Shown here in pieces: positions 20,101-30,512 of a DNA stretch of 64,000 nucleotides. Every line of letters begins with the position of its first letter. Position 1 is the stretch's first letter. The DNA comes from Anoplolepis gracilipes (lineage: Eukaryota > Arthropoda > Insecta > Hymenoptera > Formicidae), in assembly GCF_047496725.1 (NCBI RefSeq), contig NC_132983.1, positions 7,194,501 to 7,258,500 on the forward strand, written 5' to 3'. The position numbers and the translations under genes are program-made. A model generated the notes under the pieces. It worked only from the letters and a program-made list of their open reading frames with translations, did not search any database and was not told where the DNA came from.

Positions 20101-22846
20101 AAACTGAAAACCGACAATAATAACACTTGTGAACACTTCTATATATACACACATTTCTTTAAAAACTCTTTAATCTACTTACCTGAAATAAAAGTAATGT
20201 ATAAACGCAATATAAATATAATAAAATAGTAATGTAAATAAGTGCATACGTCAGTAAAAATAATTCTAAATAAAACAGTAATGTAAGTAGGTATAGACAG
20301 GGTGGCCCATTTTAATTCCTCCAGTCGAATATCTCGAAAACCAAGCCCGGGAGGGAAAAATGTTTCAGGCAAAAGTTGTTTGATTTCGAGAGGATCATAA
20401 GATGATACCATTGGTCTGACCTTGAAGAGTCATTTCAACGTCATGTTTAATTTTTTAAATGGGACACTATATATTATTGCATATTCTTGTAGTTTATCTC
20501 GAGAGCTTTCCAAAACACTATAATAAAATATTTTTTTATTAAATACTTTTCGAGTTATAAGGCTTCAAAGTTGCAGTATTTTGACATAAAATACAAGATA
20601 TCTCGTAAAATATTCATTTTTCAATTATCTTACCCTAATACTTTTATACATAGAATAATGAGACGAATCAATTGGAGTAATTAAAACACATAATTATGTT
20701 AAAGTAAAAATGTGTAACTGCTAGTTGCAAATTCAGATTTTTTCTTAAAGATAACTATGTGTTTTCTTTACACCAATTGATTCACCTCATTATTATGTGC
20801 ATAAAAGTATTAGGGTAAGATAATTGAAAAATGAATATTTTACGAGATATCTTGTATTTTATGTCAAAATATTGCAACTTTGAAGCCTTATAACTCGAAA
20901 AGTATTTCATGAAAAAATATTTTATTATAGTGTTTTGGAAAGCTCTCGAGATAAGCTACAAAAATATGCAATAATATATAGGGTTCCTATTTAAAAAATT
21001 AAACACGACGTTCATGTGACCTTTAAATGACTCTTCAAGGTCAGATCAATGGTACCATCTTATGGCCCTTTCGAAATCAAACAACTTTTGCCTGAAACAT
21101 TTTTCTCTCCCGGGCTTGGTTTTCGAGATATTCGACTGGAGGAATTAAAATAGACCACCCTGTATATCAACAAAAATAATTCTAAATGAAACAATCTTTT
21201 ATATTCCACAAACTTTTATAAAGAGAAAGAGAAATCTAAGTTGTTCCGGTCAATCGCATTTTAAATTGTTTTAACTATTTTTTAAATTTACGTAATAATT
21301 ATAGTTCAATTTTAAGTCAATTTTTCTTTTATAAAAATTTTACTTTTACAAAACATTAACAAATTTTAAGTTATAAGCTATTAAAAAATTAAAAAAAACG
21401 TTAAAAAGTAAATTCTATAGAAGCTTAAGAAGGCACCCGCAGTTGCGGGTTGGAAAAAGAAGCTTTTTTTGGGAATTTTTTATGTCGAAACTATTGTGTC
21501 ACTTATTCTAAAATTTCTACACAGTATTAAACAACATTAAACTATATTTTAGAATTTTTTTGCGGAAGAATGTCCTATAGTGTCCAAGTAACAAACAATC
21601 TCCGAAAGACATTTCTAAAAAAAAGTTTGTTTGCGGTGACCACTCTAGCTCCGAAAAAGGTTATCTGAAATAAACAAACCAAAGAAATTTAGTTAGTATA
21701 TTAGTTTATCTAGTGTTTAATCGAAGCTTTTTTAAATATTCAAAAAACTATCTATTTTAGACATTAATAGAATGATTTCTTTTGAGTCAAAAAAATAATC
21801 GTTTGAATTTTGACTTTGAACTTTCACCATTTTATGAAAAATATGAATTTTCAAAACTTAAATTACTACTCAAATTTCTTTGTTCATACTAGATAACCCT
21901 ACTCGGAGCTGGAGTGGTCACCGCAAATGAACTTTTTTTTGGAAGTGCCTCTCGGAGATTGCTCGTTACTTGGACACTATGGAACATTCTTCCACGAAAA
22001 TATTGTGAAATATAGTTTTAATCTTATTTGATACCGTGTAGAAATTTTAGAATTAGTGTCACAATAGTTTCGACAGAAAAAATTCCCAAAAAAAAGTTTT
22101 TTTTCCGACCCGCAACTGCGGGTACCCCCTTAATACAATGAATTTGAGACTCTGTATAATATTGTCGCAAATAGAAAATTAATTAATTATTTCTAATAAC
22201 GTCAAAGAGAAAAACAATAGGAGCCAGCGCAGGCTGTAAGAGTGCAAATAAAAGTTCAAGTTTAAAAAAGAAAACGCATTTGTTCTGGATGTTATTAATT
22301 TTATTTAAGAACTTTATTAATTATTATTATTTAATTAATTATTTATTTAAAATAATGTTTTAAAGATTTATAAAATATCTCAAATATTTATAACCAGTTT
22401 TAAAAATTCTGAAAGTTATTTTTTATATAAAGATGATTTTTAAGTTTTTTTAAAATATTAGTTACTTATTGTATTATATATATGTAGATATATTATAGTT
22501 AGAACGGATGTGTACTTTTCTTGGCATATACATATATATAAGCTGTGAGAAGAGAGATATTTGATTGATATGAAAGAAATACAAGCACGACTTTTTAAAT
22601 TTTACACATGTGTAAAAATATTTTTAATATTTATACATGTCGTGCAAAATATTTTTAACTTTTCAAAAAGTTCACGTTTAAAATAAGATAAATTAATATT
22701 ACCTCCAAGAAAGCTAGACTAAAAATAAAAGTTGATATTACAGTTGACAAGAATATCTTTATGAATATACTCTGGGTCGGCCATCCACCGATTTTCGACA
22801 TGAAAATCTTATTAATATTGTAGTAACGTTTCACAGCCGACTGCAT
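17116..22846 (-). CDS. Insect odorant receptor, eight exons, 405 codons, intact frame
   Basis: Exons on the minus strand: 22,846-22,703; 20,103-19,984; 19,897-19,780; 19,207-18,946; 18,844-18,668; 18,591-18,501; 18,410-18,274; 17,284-17,116. Every junction is GT-AG and phases match, giving 405 codons plus stop. Family landmarks are an N-terminal YYNINKIFMSKIGGWPTQS, PLLLNIVKPLNKSRPYKYLF, VQHACSLFAAIG, LNYPGQRIMDHS and the C-terminal VPCTLTAGKIYVLSM. Odorant receptors (7tm_6) are inverted seven-pass membrane proteins that form odour-gated cation channels with Orco in olfactory neurons. The last dozen residues are unusual for the family. Three foldback repeats lie in introns 1 and 7 without harming the frame. 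The specific ligand and family branch cannot be told. Confidence 0.9.
17470..18033. repeat. Foldback FB-3 in the last receptor intron
   Basis: Long inverted arms: GAAGATGGTTTTGGAGTTTT at the left against AAAACTCCAAAACCATCTTC at the right, extending through the TGGCGGATC and CGACGAGGAGG blocks. The centre is AT-rich. An open frame over the left arm (17,493-17,708) is only the arm and not a gene. Confidence 0.8.
20298..21162. repeat. Foldback MITE FB-4 in receptor intron 1
   Basis: Ends CAGGGTGG...CCACCCTG, with long inverted arms holding CAAGCCCGGGAGG / CCTCCCGGGCTTG-type blocks and TATCTCGTAAAATATTCA on both sides. The arms are roughly 400 bp. There is no transposase, so it is a non-autonomous element. 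Confidence 0.8.
21427..22133. repeat. Foldback FB-5 in receptor intron 1, with hairpin ends
   Basis: Each end carries its own small palindrome, CCCGCAGTTGCGGG, next to a purine/T-run block. The arms pair over about 300 bp (GTCGAAACTATTGTG against CACAATAGTTTCGAC) around an AT-rich centre. The terminal hairpins distinguish it from the CAGGGTG group. Confidence 0.75.
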
Positions 22847-23583
22847 TTTTCCGATTCACTCTATTGTGCTGTTTTCTATAAAATACAACGACGCATGATT
22901 CAAACAATCCCCTATACCTATGTATATACAAATACATATCACTAATAACACCTTACGACATTATGGCGTAACGTCACGATAATCGCGGGTTGTCAGAAAA
23001 TGCTAGATGTCCCGCTTCTTTACATTCTCATTTTCTATTCTTCCCATTATAACGCAAAATAAAAAACGATATTTTTAAAGATTATAGATACTTTAGGGGA
23101 TGTCAATCATTGAAACATAGTTACCCACATGCTTCTTTTGGATTCATATCGCATCAAGAATTATTTGTCAAATTATTATTTCTAACGATACTATATGATT
23201 TTCAGTGCGAGTTATATTATATTAATAATATAATAGAAAAATTGCATGCGAACAATGTAAAGAATCGCGTGACATAAGCTAACTATAAATTGTGCTTAGA
23301 GTTTTATATTATTTTATATTATAAAAAATATATATGCTATCGCGTTAAACTGCTGATAAAAATAATTTATTTTTAAACTAAATTAAAAAAGAATAATTTT
23401 ATTCAGTAAATCTTTTTACTTAAACTTATCGTGAGCCTTAAATAATAGACGTGATCTTTAAATAAAACACCCTTCAGAGACGATCCAGAATAATTAAGTT
23501 AATAGCTTAACTACATCTTTATATTTAATTTATTGTTTATATTTCCCGTTCCATAAAAATTCTTATTATTGTATGTAATCATA

Positions 23584-23622
23584 GCGCTGAAGAAGACTCA
23601 AAATTGAGCTCGAAACGTACGC
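23584..23622 (+). other. CTGAAGA-hairpin-CGAAAC motif, copy 1 (hammerhead-core-like)
   Basis: CTGAAGA, a stem ACTCAA/TTGAGT-type with a short loop, then CGAAAC. CUGANGA-stem-GAAA is the conserved core of hammerhead ribozymes. I do not see a convincing stem III with a cleavage triplet, so self-cleavage is unproven. A second copy lies at 24,034 and a degenerate one on the minus strand near 11,271-11,303. Confidence 0.3.
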
Positions 23623-24033
23623 ATTTTAAGTAATTAATTCTATTCTTTTATAATATCTCTGATTTTGTAAATTTGCGGGTTGCGATTTTTCAAAAAATTT
23701 TTTGTAAATGATTTATTACTTGAACATGTCACGATATATGTAAGATTAGTGGATAAATAATCCATTATACTCAAACTTTGTTATTTATTTTATCATAGAC
23801 TGAGTGTATTTACCTTAGTCAGGACACATTTTTGCTCTCTATCGCCGTTTACATTTTATACTTTAGTTTATATTTAAGAGAGCACTGAATTTATTTACTT
23901 AAATAATAGATTATAATAATTATACTGACTTTTGTAAATCTGTGAATATGTGCAAATTAAAAACCGAATTTATTAAAAATAAATCAAAATAAAATTGTTT
24001 TTTATATTTGGTTTTATTTTTTGTCATTTTAAT

Positions 24034-24071
24034 GCGCTGAAGAGTGCTTGAAAATATCAAGCCGAAACGTC
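24034..24071 (+). other. CTGAAGA-hairpin-CGAAAC motif, copy 2 (hammerhead-core-like)
   Basis: CTGAAGA, then a six-pair stem GCTTGA/TCAAGC, then CGAAACG. The core letters are the same as at 23,584 but the stem sequence differs with pairing kept, which suggests a conserved fold. It is probably part of a degraded repeat. Confidence 0.3.
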
Positions 24072-24643
24072 TCTTTTCTTATATTATTTCATAATTTTCT
24101 TTGTCTTAATTCAATACGCCTTTAATATATTTTTATGATATTATATTTGTAATAAACTTTATGTACTTTTTATATTCTTAATTTTTATTTTTAACTTAAA
24201 AACTACAGCTCTCTATACCTTACTCATTTATTTATATTTTATATTTTAGTAAGACAATTTGTTTAAGCTGTCAATTATCAATTAAAATGTATTGTTCTCC
24301 GCGAAAAGTAATAAAAAAATTTTATCAAGAAAGACAATAATTCAGATGTATGCTTTCAAAAAAAGGATATACTTAAATGGTCCCTCCTCTAAAAAAAACA
24401 TGTTATTTACATATTGTTGTCTCTTTTCGGAGATGCTGATTAGTTGTCTCGATGTCTCGTTGTCAAGTGCGTTATTGCTTCTTGCGACTTGCTTCACGTG
24501 TGTCGTCTGTAGCTGTCAAATTTTGACAGTTTATGTGACAATTTGTAAAAAAATTAAATTAAAAAAAAGTTAAAAAAAATTAAAGAAAACGAAAAAAAGA
24601 AAAAGAGAGACAAAAAAAGATACATATATTATATATGCGTGTA

Positions 24644-24825
24644 CAGTCGGACCTTTTATCCTACGACATTTTCGGTCCGGAATCTTCCCTTTAAACCTCT
24701 GATCCTACAACAAAAATTTAGGAGTGGGGGTATAATCCCCTTTCGCGGTCATAGCATGAGAGGATTTTTTTGTAGGATAAGAGGTTTCGTAGCATAAGAG
24801 GATCATAGGATAAGAGGTCCGACTG
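24644..24825. repeat. MITE with CAGTCGGACC ends and TA flanks
   Basis: Starts CAGTCGGACCTTTTATCCTA and ends TAGGATAAGAGGTCCGACTG, directly flanked by TA on both sides. It is 182 bp long. The ends are of pogo/Tc1-mariner type. There is no internal coding, so it is a non-autonomous element. Confidence 0.8.
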
Positions 24826-24904
24826 TATTGTATACGATAAACCTATGTATACATTTCCTATGATATTATATATTTAATATAAAATTTATATTTGCGTAAT
24901 TATA

Positions 24905-26880
24905 TATATATACAGAGAAGAGGGGTAAAGATGGCGGATGGAGAGGATGGGCGAGTTTTGAGTCCGGAGTATTTTTGAGATTTTTAGAAGGATAGGGAAA
25001 GTGGAAAGTGAAAAATAAGGGCAGATGGAAAAGCAGAAGGACCGTGATGTGAGAGAAAGTGAAGTGGAGGAGAAGGTCAAGCAGGAAAGAGAAATATAAG
25101 GACGAGAAAATTGGAACGAGAGGATGGAGAAGGATGACGTGGAAGAATTGGGAAGCGAAGGAGCGAGAAAAGGAGTAGATGCTAGAAGACGGAGGAAGTT
25201 GGTAGAGGAGTATAGGATGAATTTTTGGGGAGAGGTGAAGAGAAGGAAAAGAAAAAGAGAAAAGAAGAAAAAAATGGTCAAGAGTACGAATAGTGGCAAG
25301 AGGTGAAGAGAAGGAGAGGATGGCAGAAGCAAGTGGAGAGGAGAGAGGAGGGGAAAGGAGAGGATGGTGAAACGTGGCATGATCGCGGTGACGGTGAACA
25401 GGTGCAAGGCAACGGAGAGGAGACAACGGTAGATGGCAGGAGGAGTGTGTCGGAGCGCAAGCACGAGGAGGAAAGATCGAGAGATCGATAGGACGGCGGA
25501 AGACAGGGTGTGATTGATTCGAGACGGGAAGGCAGGCAGACCGAGGTATCGATGTCGAGAGGTGCGAGCGGACGGGATAAGGCACACACGTGGTGACAGA
25601 TTGAGAGGAGAGTAGATGTAGAGAGTAGAGAGGATGCGAGAGTGGAGTGAAGGAAGAAAAGTGAGAAAGAAAAGAGAAAAAGGTGAAAGGAGAGATGGAG
25701 GAGATGAAAGGGATAAGGAGTGATGTGAGAGAGATGAAGGAGAGCATGGCGGAGATCTACGGTGAGCGGAAGAGTAGGAAGGAGAGCAAGGGGAGAAAGG
25801 CGGAAGATAGAAAGGAGGGAGATAAAGGAGGCTATGATGGAGAGAAGCGTGGGCGATGACAGGTGAAGGTTATGTGCGGATGCTGAATGGGTAGGGAGAA
25901 GGGAAACAAGTGAGGAGGAACGCGAGAAGGAGAGAAGGGAAGAGGATGAAGGAAGAAGAATGGAGGAGTGGCAAGGGGAAGAGAGAAGAGGAAAGAAGGG
26001 AAAAGAGAGAGAAAAAGAAGAAGGTTTCAAAGTGAGTATGAAAAGGACAGAGAGAAGGGAAAACAGGTGAGGGGGAGCGCAGGAAGAAGAGAGGAAGGAA
26101 GAGGTGGAAAGGCAAGAGAAGCGGATAAGGAGAGAAGAAGAAGTTAAACGGGTGAAAAGTGAGGCGAGAGAGACCAAGGAGTGCAGGGAGGAGGTGAGAG
26201 ATGGTGAGGAGAAAAGGAAGGGAACGTGAGGCATGGAGAAATAGTAAAGACGAGAAGGAAATAGAAGCAGTGAGAGAGAATAAAGAGGAGATGAAGATGG
26301 CAAAGAGAGAGGACGGGGAACAGAGGATAGAGAAGAAGGAAGAGATGACGAGCTATAGGGAGTGTGAGAAAAGGAGCGGAAAATCGGGGGGAGACGAAGA
26401 AAGAAGAGGAAAACAAATAGAGCGAAGAGAGAGGGAGAAAAGAAGCAGAAAGGGATGAGAAGTAAAAGGAGAAAAGAAGAGGAGGACTGAGGAAAGGGGA
26501 CGAGAGAGGGTTAAAGAGAGGAGAGGAGGCAGAAGATAGAGAGGAGAGAAAGATGAGAAGTAAGAGGAGAGAAGAAGAGGACGATTAGGAGAGGGATAGG
26601 AGGAGAGAAGAAGAGGATGACTGAGGGAAAGGGATGAGAAGAGGATCAGGGGGAGAAGAGCAGAATAGCTTAGCCTGGAGGAAAGAGAGGAGGGGGGAAA
26701 CTAGAAGAGAGAAGATGAGACGAACAAAGGGAGAGGAGAGATAGAGAGAACAGAGAGAGAGATGGAGAAGAGAAGAGAGAGGAGAGGAAAGGAGGAGCAA
26801 GATGAACGGGAAAGAGGGAGGAGAGTAGGGGGAGATAGGGGAGAGAGGGTGGATCGTGAGGGAGGGAGAGGGAATCAAGT
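24905..26880 (+). other. 2-kb purine-skewed low-complexity tract
   Basis: The plus strand is almost only A and G (GGAGGAG, GAAGAAG, GAGAGGA blocks) over about 2 kb. Minus-strand frames are Ser/Leu/Pro/Phe-rich and plus-strand frames Glu/Lys/Arg-rich, both composition artefacts. Together with the GC-richer tail after 26,880 it may be a decayed non-LTR element with a Glu/Lys/Arg-rich coiled-coil ORF1. I see no domain that proves it. Confidence 0.45.
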
Positions 26881-27110
26881 AAGGGTCACAAAATGGCCAG
26901 GTTCACGGGGGAGGGGAATGAGGTAAAGAGGTGAGGGGGTTTATAAGGATGTATTATTTGTATATATTGTATATATGTAATAGTTGATGCTGTATTTTGG
27001 AGAGGTGGTGAGGAGGTAAGGGGTTTGGTGGTTCCCCTGAAAACACCCCGGAAACCTGCGGGACTCGGAATGAACGTATCTATCTATCATCTATATATAT
27101 GTATATATAT
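26881..27110 (+). repeat. Possible non-LTR element 3' tail ending in a TATC repeat
   Basis: Moderately GC-rich DNA with CCCCGGAAACCTGCGGGACT ending in a short TATC/TATA simple repeat (27,078-27,110). A simple-repeat tail suits the 3' end of an I/R1-like retrotransposon reading on the plus strand after the purine tract. The family is unidentified. Confidence 0.35.
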
Positions 27111-27220
27111 ACAGGGTGTCAAAGAGCACTGGTGCCAACACGTGAGTAGGTAGGGCACAGTAAACTGAGCAAAAAAGTCTTATACTATTTTGCGATATTC
27201 GTAATAATAATCGAAATATT

Positions 27221-28166
27221 TAATGGTAAATATTCACATAAGGTCACTTCTTTCAGAAGTCAATGATCTTGACATATGTTGTCAAGGTCACTGTCCTGAG
27301 TAACGCTTAAAAGGTTTTAGCCGTCGCTCGTTGTTTACTAAAAAGTTATAAAAATTTTTTTAAATTAACGTTTTTTGCAATTATTTTATCAAATACTGAA
27401 AATTTAAAAAAAATGTTTCAAATAAAAGTTATAGGTCTCTTCAAAATACACATTTTATATCCTATCCATTTTTATTATATGAGTGATAGTTTTCGAGAAA
27501 AACAACGATAAAAACTCTAAAAACCTTATAAAATATTAATTATAACATAATATATAATATAGTCCCACTGCATCCGCGCATACACTTTCTACACATATAC
27601 TTTCCTACCCACACAACAAATGGGTTGGGTTAGGTTATTTTTTTTGGAAGTGGTGCCCCCCGCAGGGAGGCGGAATCTACTATGCCCGCGCATAGACTTT
27701 CTATGCGTGAAAAGTGTATGTGTGGATACAGTGGGTTCCGCCGCCCTGCGGGAGGCTCCACTTCCAAGAAAATAACCTAACTCAACCCATTTGTTGTGTG
27801 GATAGGAAAGTGTATGTGCGGATACAGTGGGATTATATCATATATGATATTATAATTAATATTGTATGAGGTTTATAGTCTTTATTGTTGTTTTTCTCGA
27901 AAACTATCACTCGTATAATAAAAATGGATAGGATGTAAAACGTGTATTTTGAAGAGACTTACAACTTTTATTTGAAACATTTTTTTAAATTTTCAGTATT
28001 TGATAAAATAATTGGAAAAAAATGTCAATTTTTAACAATTTTTGTATGCAATTTTTTAGTAAACAACGAGCGACGGCTAAATTACTGAGGGTGATAACCT
28101 TGACAATATATGTCAAGGTCATTGACTACTGAAAGGGGTGACCTTATGTGAATATTTACCTATTTA
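27221..28166. repeat. Foldback FB-6 (CAAGGTCA family)
   Basis: Inverted arms of about 470 bp from GGTAAATATTCACATAAGG to its complement at 28,140-28,160. They include the TTGTCAAGGTCA and CGACGAGCGACGG-type blocks shared with FB-1. The middle contains GTGGGTTCCGCCGCCCTGCG-type inverted blocks around 27,600-27,830. No coding region is found. Confidence 0.8.
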
Positions 28167-28590
28167 ATGTTAAAGTTAGGCAAATAAGAGTTGAGACGCA
28201 ATGAGGCGGACGCTCGAGCCGCTTAAGTTATAGCACGGCCCAGCGTATCCAGCATTGGCAGGCACGCGGTGAGGGGAGGCGAGAACGACAGCGCGCCGCT
28301 GCCCATGGTTACCGCGTCGTTCTTACGTTAGTGTGCGTGCCTGCGTGCGTGTGTGTGTGTGTGTGTGTGGCCACAACGAAGAACTGTCGATTAAGTATGC
28401 TTCTTAATCGTGTAAATTGTCAAAGTTTACTATCAGAAAACTTGTGTTAATAACTTTTTAATAAATGCCGAGCGCGGCCTAAAATCTTCACAACATTACT
28501 CAGGATGATGACCTTGATAACATATGTAAAGGACATTGAAATCGGCGGTAGCTCCGTATAAGTGAATAATTACTAAAAAGTTGTAGAGTT
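28167..28590. other. GC-richer patch with GT repeat and a partial CAAGGTCA-family arm
   Basis: Contains a (GT)n run near 28,350-28,369. At about 28,440-28,560 lies a diverged single arm of the FB-1/FB-6 family (AATAACTTTTTAATAAATGC...GATGATGACCTTGATAAC). No gene is seen. Confidence 0.5.
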
Positions 28591-28912
28591 CAAAAAGAAG
28601 CACTTGATGGTGACCTTCATCATGACCTTGGGATCAAATTTGGTTATTTCATGATAACCATTCCATACCAAGTATTCTGCAATGACGACTTATTTGACGT
28701 TTAAATGACCCGTAGGAATCACCTTGACCCATGACATGACCACGTACCTGAACGTGAAATTTCGCGCTCTTTCAATTTTTGCCGCCAAAGATGGAGACTT
28801 CCATCTAAGAAAATCAAGTTGGCCTTGAAATGTCCTCTAAATTTAACCCTCAAGGTCATGGTAAAGGTCACCATCAAGTACTTCTTTTTGAGCCCTACAA
28901 CTTTTGTTGCAA
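28591..28912. repeat. Small foldback FB-7
   Basis: Inverted arms AAGAAGCACTTGATGGTGACC (left) and GGTCACCATCAAGTACTTCTT (right), about 300 bp apart, with ATGACCTTGA/TCAAGGTCAT inside. An open frame over the right part is arm sequence. Confidence 0.7.
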
Positions 28913-28949
28913 ACATTTTTTTGTAATACCCTCCATTCCTTCGAGATAT

Positions 28950-29212
28950 TGTACCGTTCCGGTACTTTTTGTACACTCTCTCTATACATATATATACAAA
29001 TTTTTACATATTTAAATTATTGTTAATATATTCCAGAAAATAGGATAATGACGAATTTTCTTTCTTTGTCACTACGCGGCGCGTTCAGCCTTACCTATAA
29101 CATACTATGAATTTGGTTTTCCTTTTTGATTCCTGAGATATGCGATTTTTAAATCTTTCTTAAACATTTACAATATTAATTTATATAAAGAGTGTACAAA
29201 AAGTACCGTATT
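28950..29212. repeat. Short inverted repeat, 260 bp apart
   Basis: GTACTTTTTGTACACTC near 28,966-28,982 and GAGTGTACAAAAAGTAC near 29,190-29,206 are exact complements. The centre is AT-rich. It is probably another small MITE. Confidence 0.65.
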
Positions 29213-29269
29213 TATTTTCGTACTTATTTGCATTCTCTTGTCGTTATATTCCCCTACAGCACGATATAT

Positions 29270-29465
29270 TGATAGAATATTGCAGGAATATTGTTTTGCA
29301 AAATCGGAATATTGCATGCAATATTCCTGAAAGCTTGTTACAATATAGATATGTCAAACTATATTGTGCAATATTTGTGCAATAATGTTGATATATTTCA
29401 AATTATATTGCATATATATTTTTGTAACATGAATACAATATTTACAAAATATTGCAAAATATTTC
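29270..29465. repeat. Imperfect AATATTGCA-rich repeat
   Basis: Dense near-copies of the palindromic word TGCAATATTGCA and its parts, without a fixed period. Nothing else is recognised here. Confidence 0.5.
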
Positions 29466-29583
29466 TTATTTTCATAATACTAAGAGCGCATTCAGACGTT
29501 GGCAGAAAAGCAGAAAGCAGAAAGGCAGAAATTAATCAGAACTCGTGCTGGTAGTAAGCAAAACTTTTCTGTTACCAATGTGG

Positions 29584-29661
29584 AGCTGAATAGCTCACAA
29601 TCAGTGGTAAGAGCAGTCGCCCGGCAAACGAAAGACTCGGGTTCGATTCCCGATTCAACGA
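29584..29661 (+). ncRNA. tRNA-like sequence (probable SINE head)
   Basis: D arm GCTC...GAGC with an A-box-like TAGCTCACAATCAGTGGTAA, and a T arm CGGGTTCGATTCCCG with a perfect B box. The acceptor stem pairs only partly and the anticodon arm is poor (no T33), so it is not a working tRNA. A/B boxes with flanking unrelated DNA fit a tRNA-derived SINE with an RNA polymerase III promoter. Confidence 0.5.
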
Positions 29662-29916
29662 TTTCGCCCCGATATTTTTTCTCGTCTACATCTCTTTAGG
29701 GGGGTAAAGAGGGATATAGAATTCTCAAAAATGAGAATCTATATTTTACTTGGTGAAATTCATCAAGTAAAATATAAAATTATTTATTTTATATAAAAAT
29801 AATATTAAAATGATATATCCAAATTAACACACTTCTGTTTTTTTAAACACATTTTATATGTTTCTTTACATTAAAATTTATAAACATCTAATAATTTATG
29901 TAAGGTTTTTTTTTCG

Positions 29917-30238
29917 TGTTACCGCGTTTGCCCCGATATCACTCCCAATCATGGTAAGTATAATTAATGTTGACTATATATCAAGATCATCAGGATGCGG
30001 AAGGAAGAGACGGATCGTTCGAGATATCGCAAAGAGTGTTCTTCAGGTAAGTAAACTAGACTAATTTATACCACAATCACTTTATTTCACAGGTAATCAC
30101 TTATCGCTGTACTTCGCCGGAAAACTATCTTTCCGCGTAACTGACTTCCGGGTATCGACACGCTCGCTGAAGGATTTGCTCGACTGTAATCTTAGACGTC
30201 CGGTGCTCAATAGCGCCGATAGACACTCAGACCGCCTG
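29917..30238 (-). repeat. Gypsy 3' LTR, downstream part
   Basis: Continues the LTR begun at 52,420-52,375. It contains a polyadenylation signal AATAAAG (30,083-30,089 on the minus strand) and ends GCGGTAACA. Total LTR length would be about 370 bp after removing Harbinger 2. Confidence 0.7.
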
Positions 30239-30241
30239 TTA

Positions 30242-30295
30242 AGCTGGAGTCACACGACGTAAGTTTTTCTGTATGATTGCTTGTATGCTAGGCCG
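30242..30295. repeat. Harbinger 2 terminal inverted repeat, left
   Basis: Pairs with 52,321-52,374. The outermost 21 bp match exactly apart from one position; the GCTTGTATGCTAG block is also shared. The TTA duplication precedes it. Confidence 0.85.
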
Positions 30296-30512
30296 TACGC
30301 TGCTGTGCTTGCACCTATGCATACAAAACGCCTAAGTGCATTGAGCGCGGTAGACTAGCCAGTATGATTTCTGTGTTTGCTCCGGTGCATTATTTCGTAC
30401 ATTATTTCATGCTTGCTTCCTTGCATACACCAATCAGCATGTCGGAAATTCAACGCAATCTTCGTTGATGTGTTAATATGTCAAATGTCATTTTAGTAAC
30501 CTATATGTCAAT

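Larger units (their letters stand above)
22847..24643. other. AT-rich intergenic DNA upstream of the odorant receptor
   Basis: No coding region is supported. It holds a plausible receptor promoter just above 22,846 (TATAAAA-like at about 22,878) and two small structured motifs near 23,584 and 24,034, described separately. Frames such as 24,292-24,573 are Lys/Cys-rich and resemble nothing known. Confidence 0.5.

Noticed and set aside
20175..20411. 78-codon minus-strand frame near the receptor exons
   Set aside because: It covers a foldback arm (FB-4) and is not in phase with the receptor exons.
24292..24573. Small Lys/Cys-rich plus-strand frame
   Set aside because: AT-rich DNA with no homologue or signal; length is within chance.
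24866..26303. Long Ser/Leu/Pro/Phe-rich minus-strand frames of up to 341 codons
   Set aside because: They are produced by the purine skew of the other strand and show no domain or codon pattern.
29584..29661. Functional tRNA gene
   Set aside because: The acceptor stem is mismatched and the anticodon loop lacks T33; a SINE head fits better.
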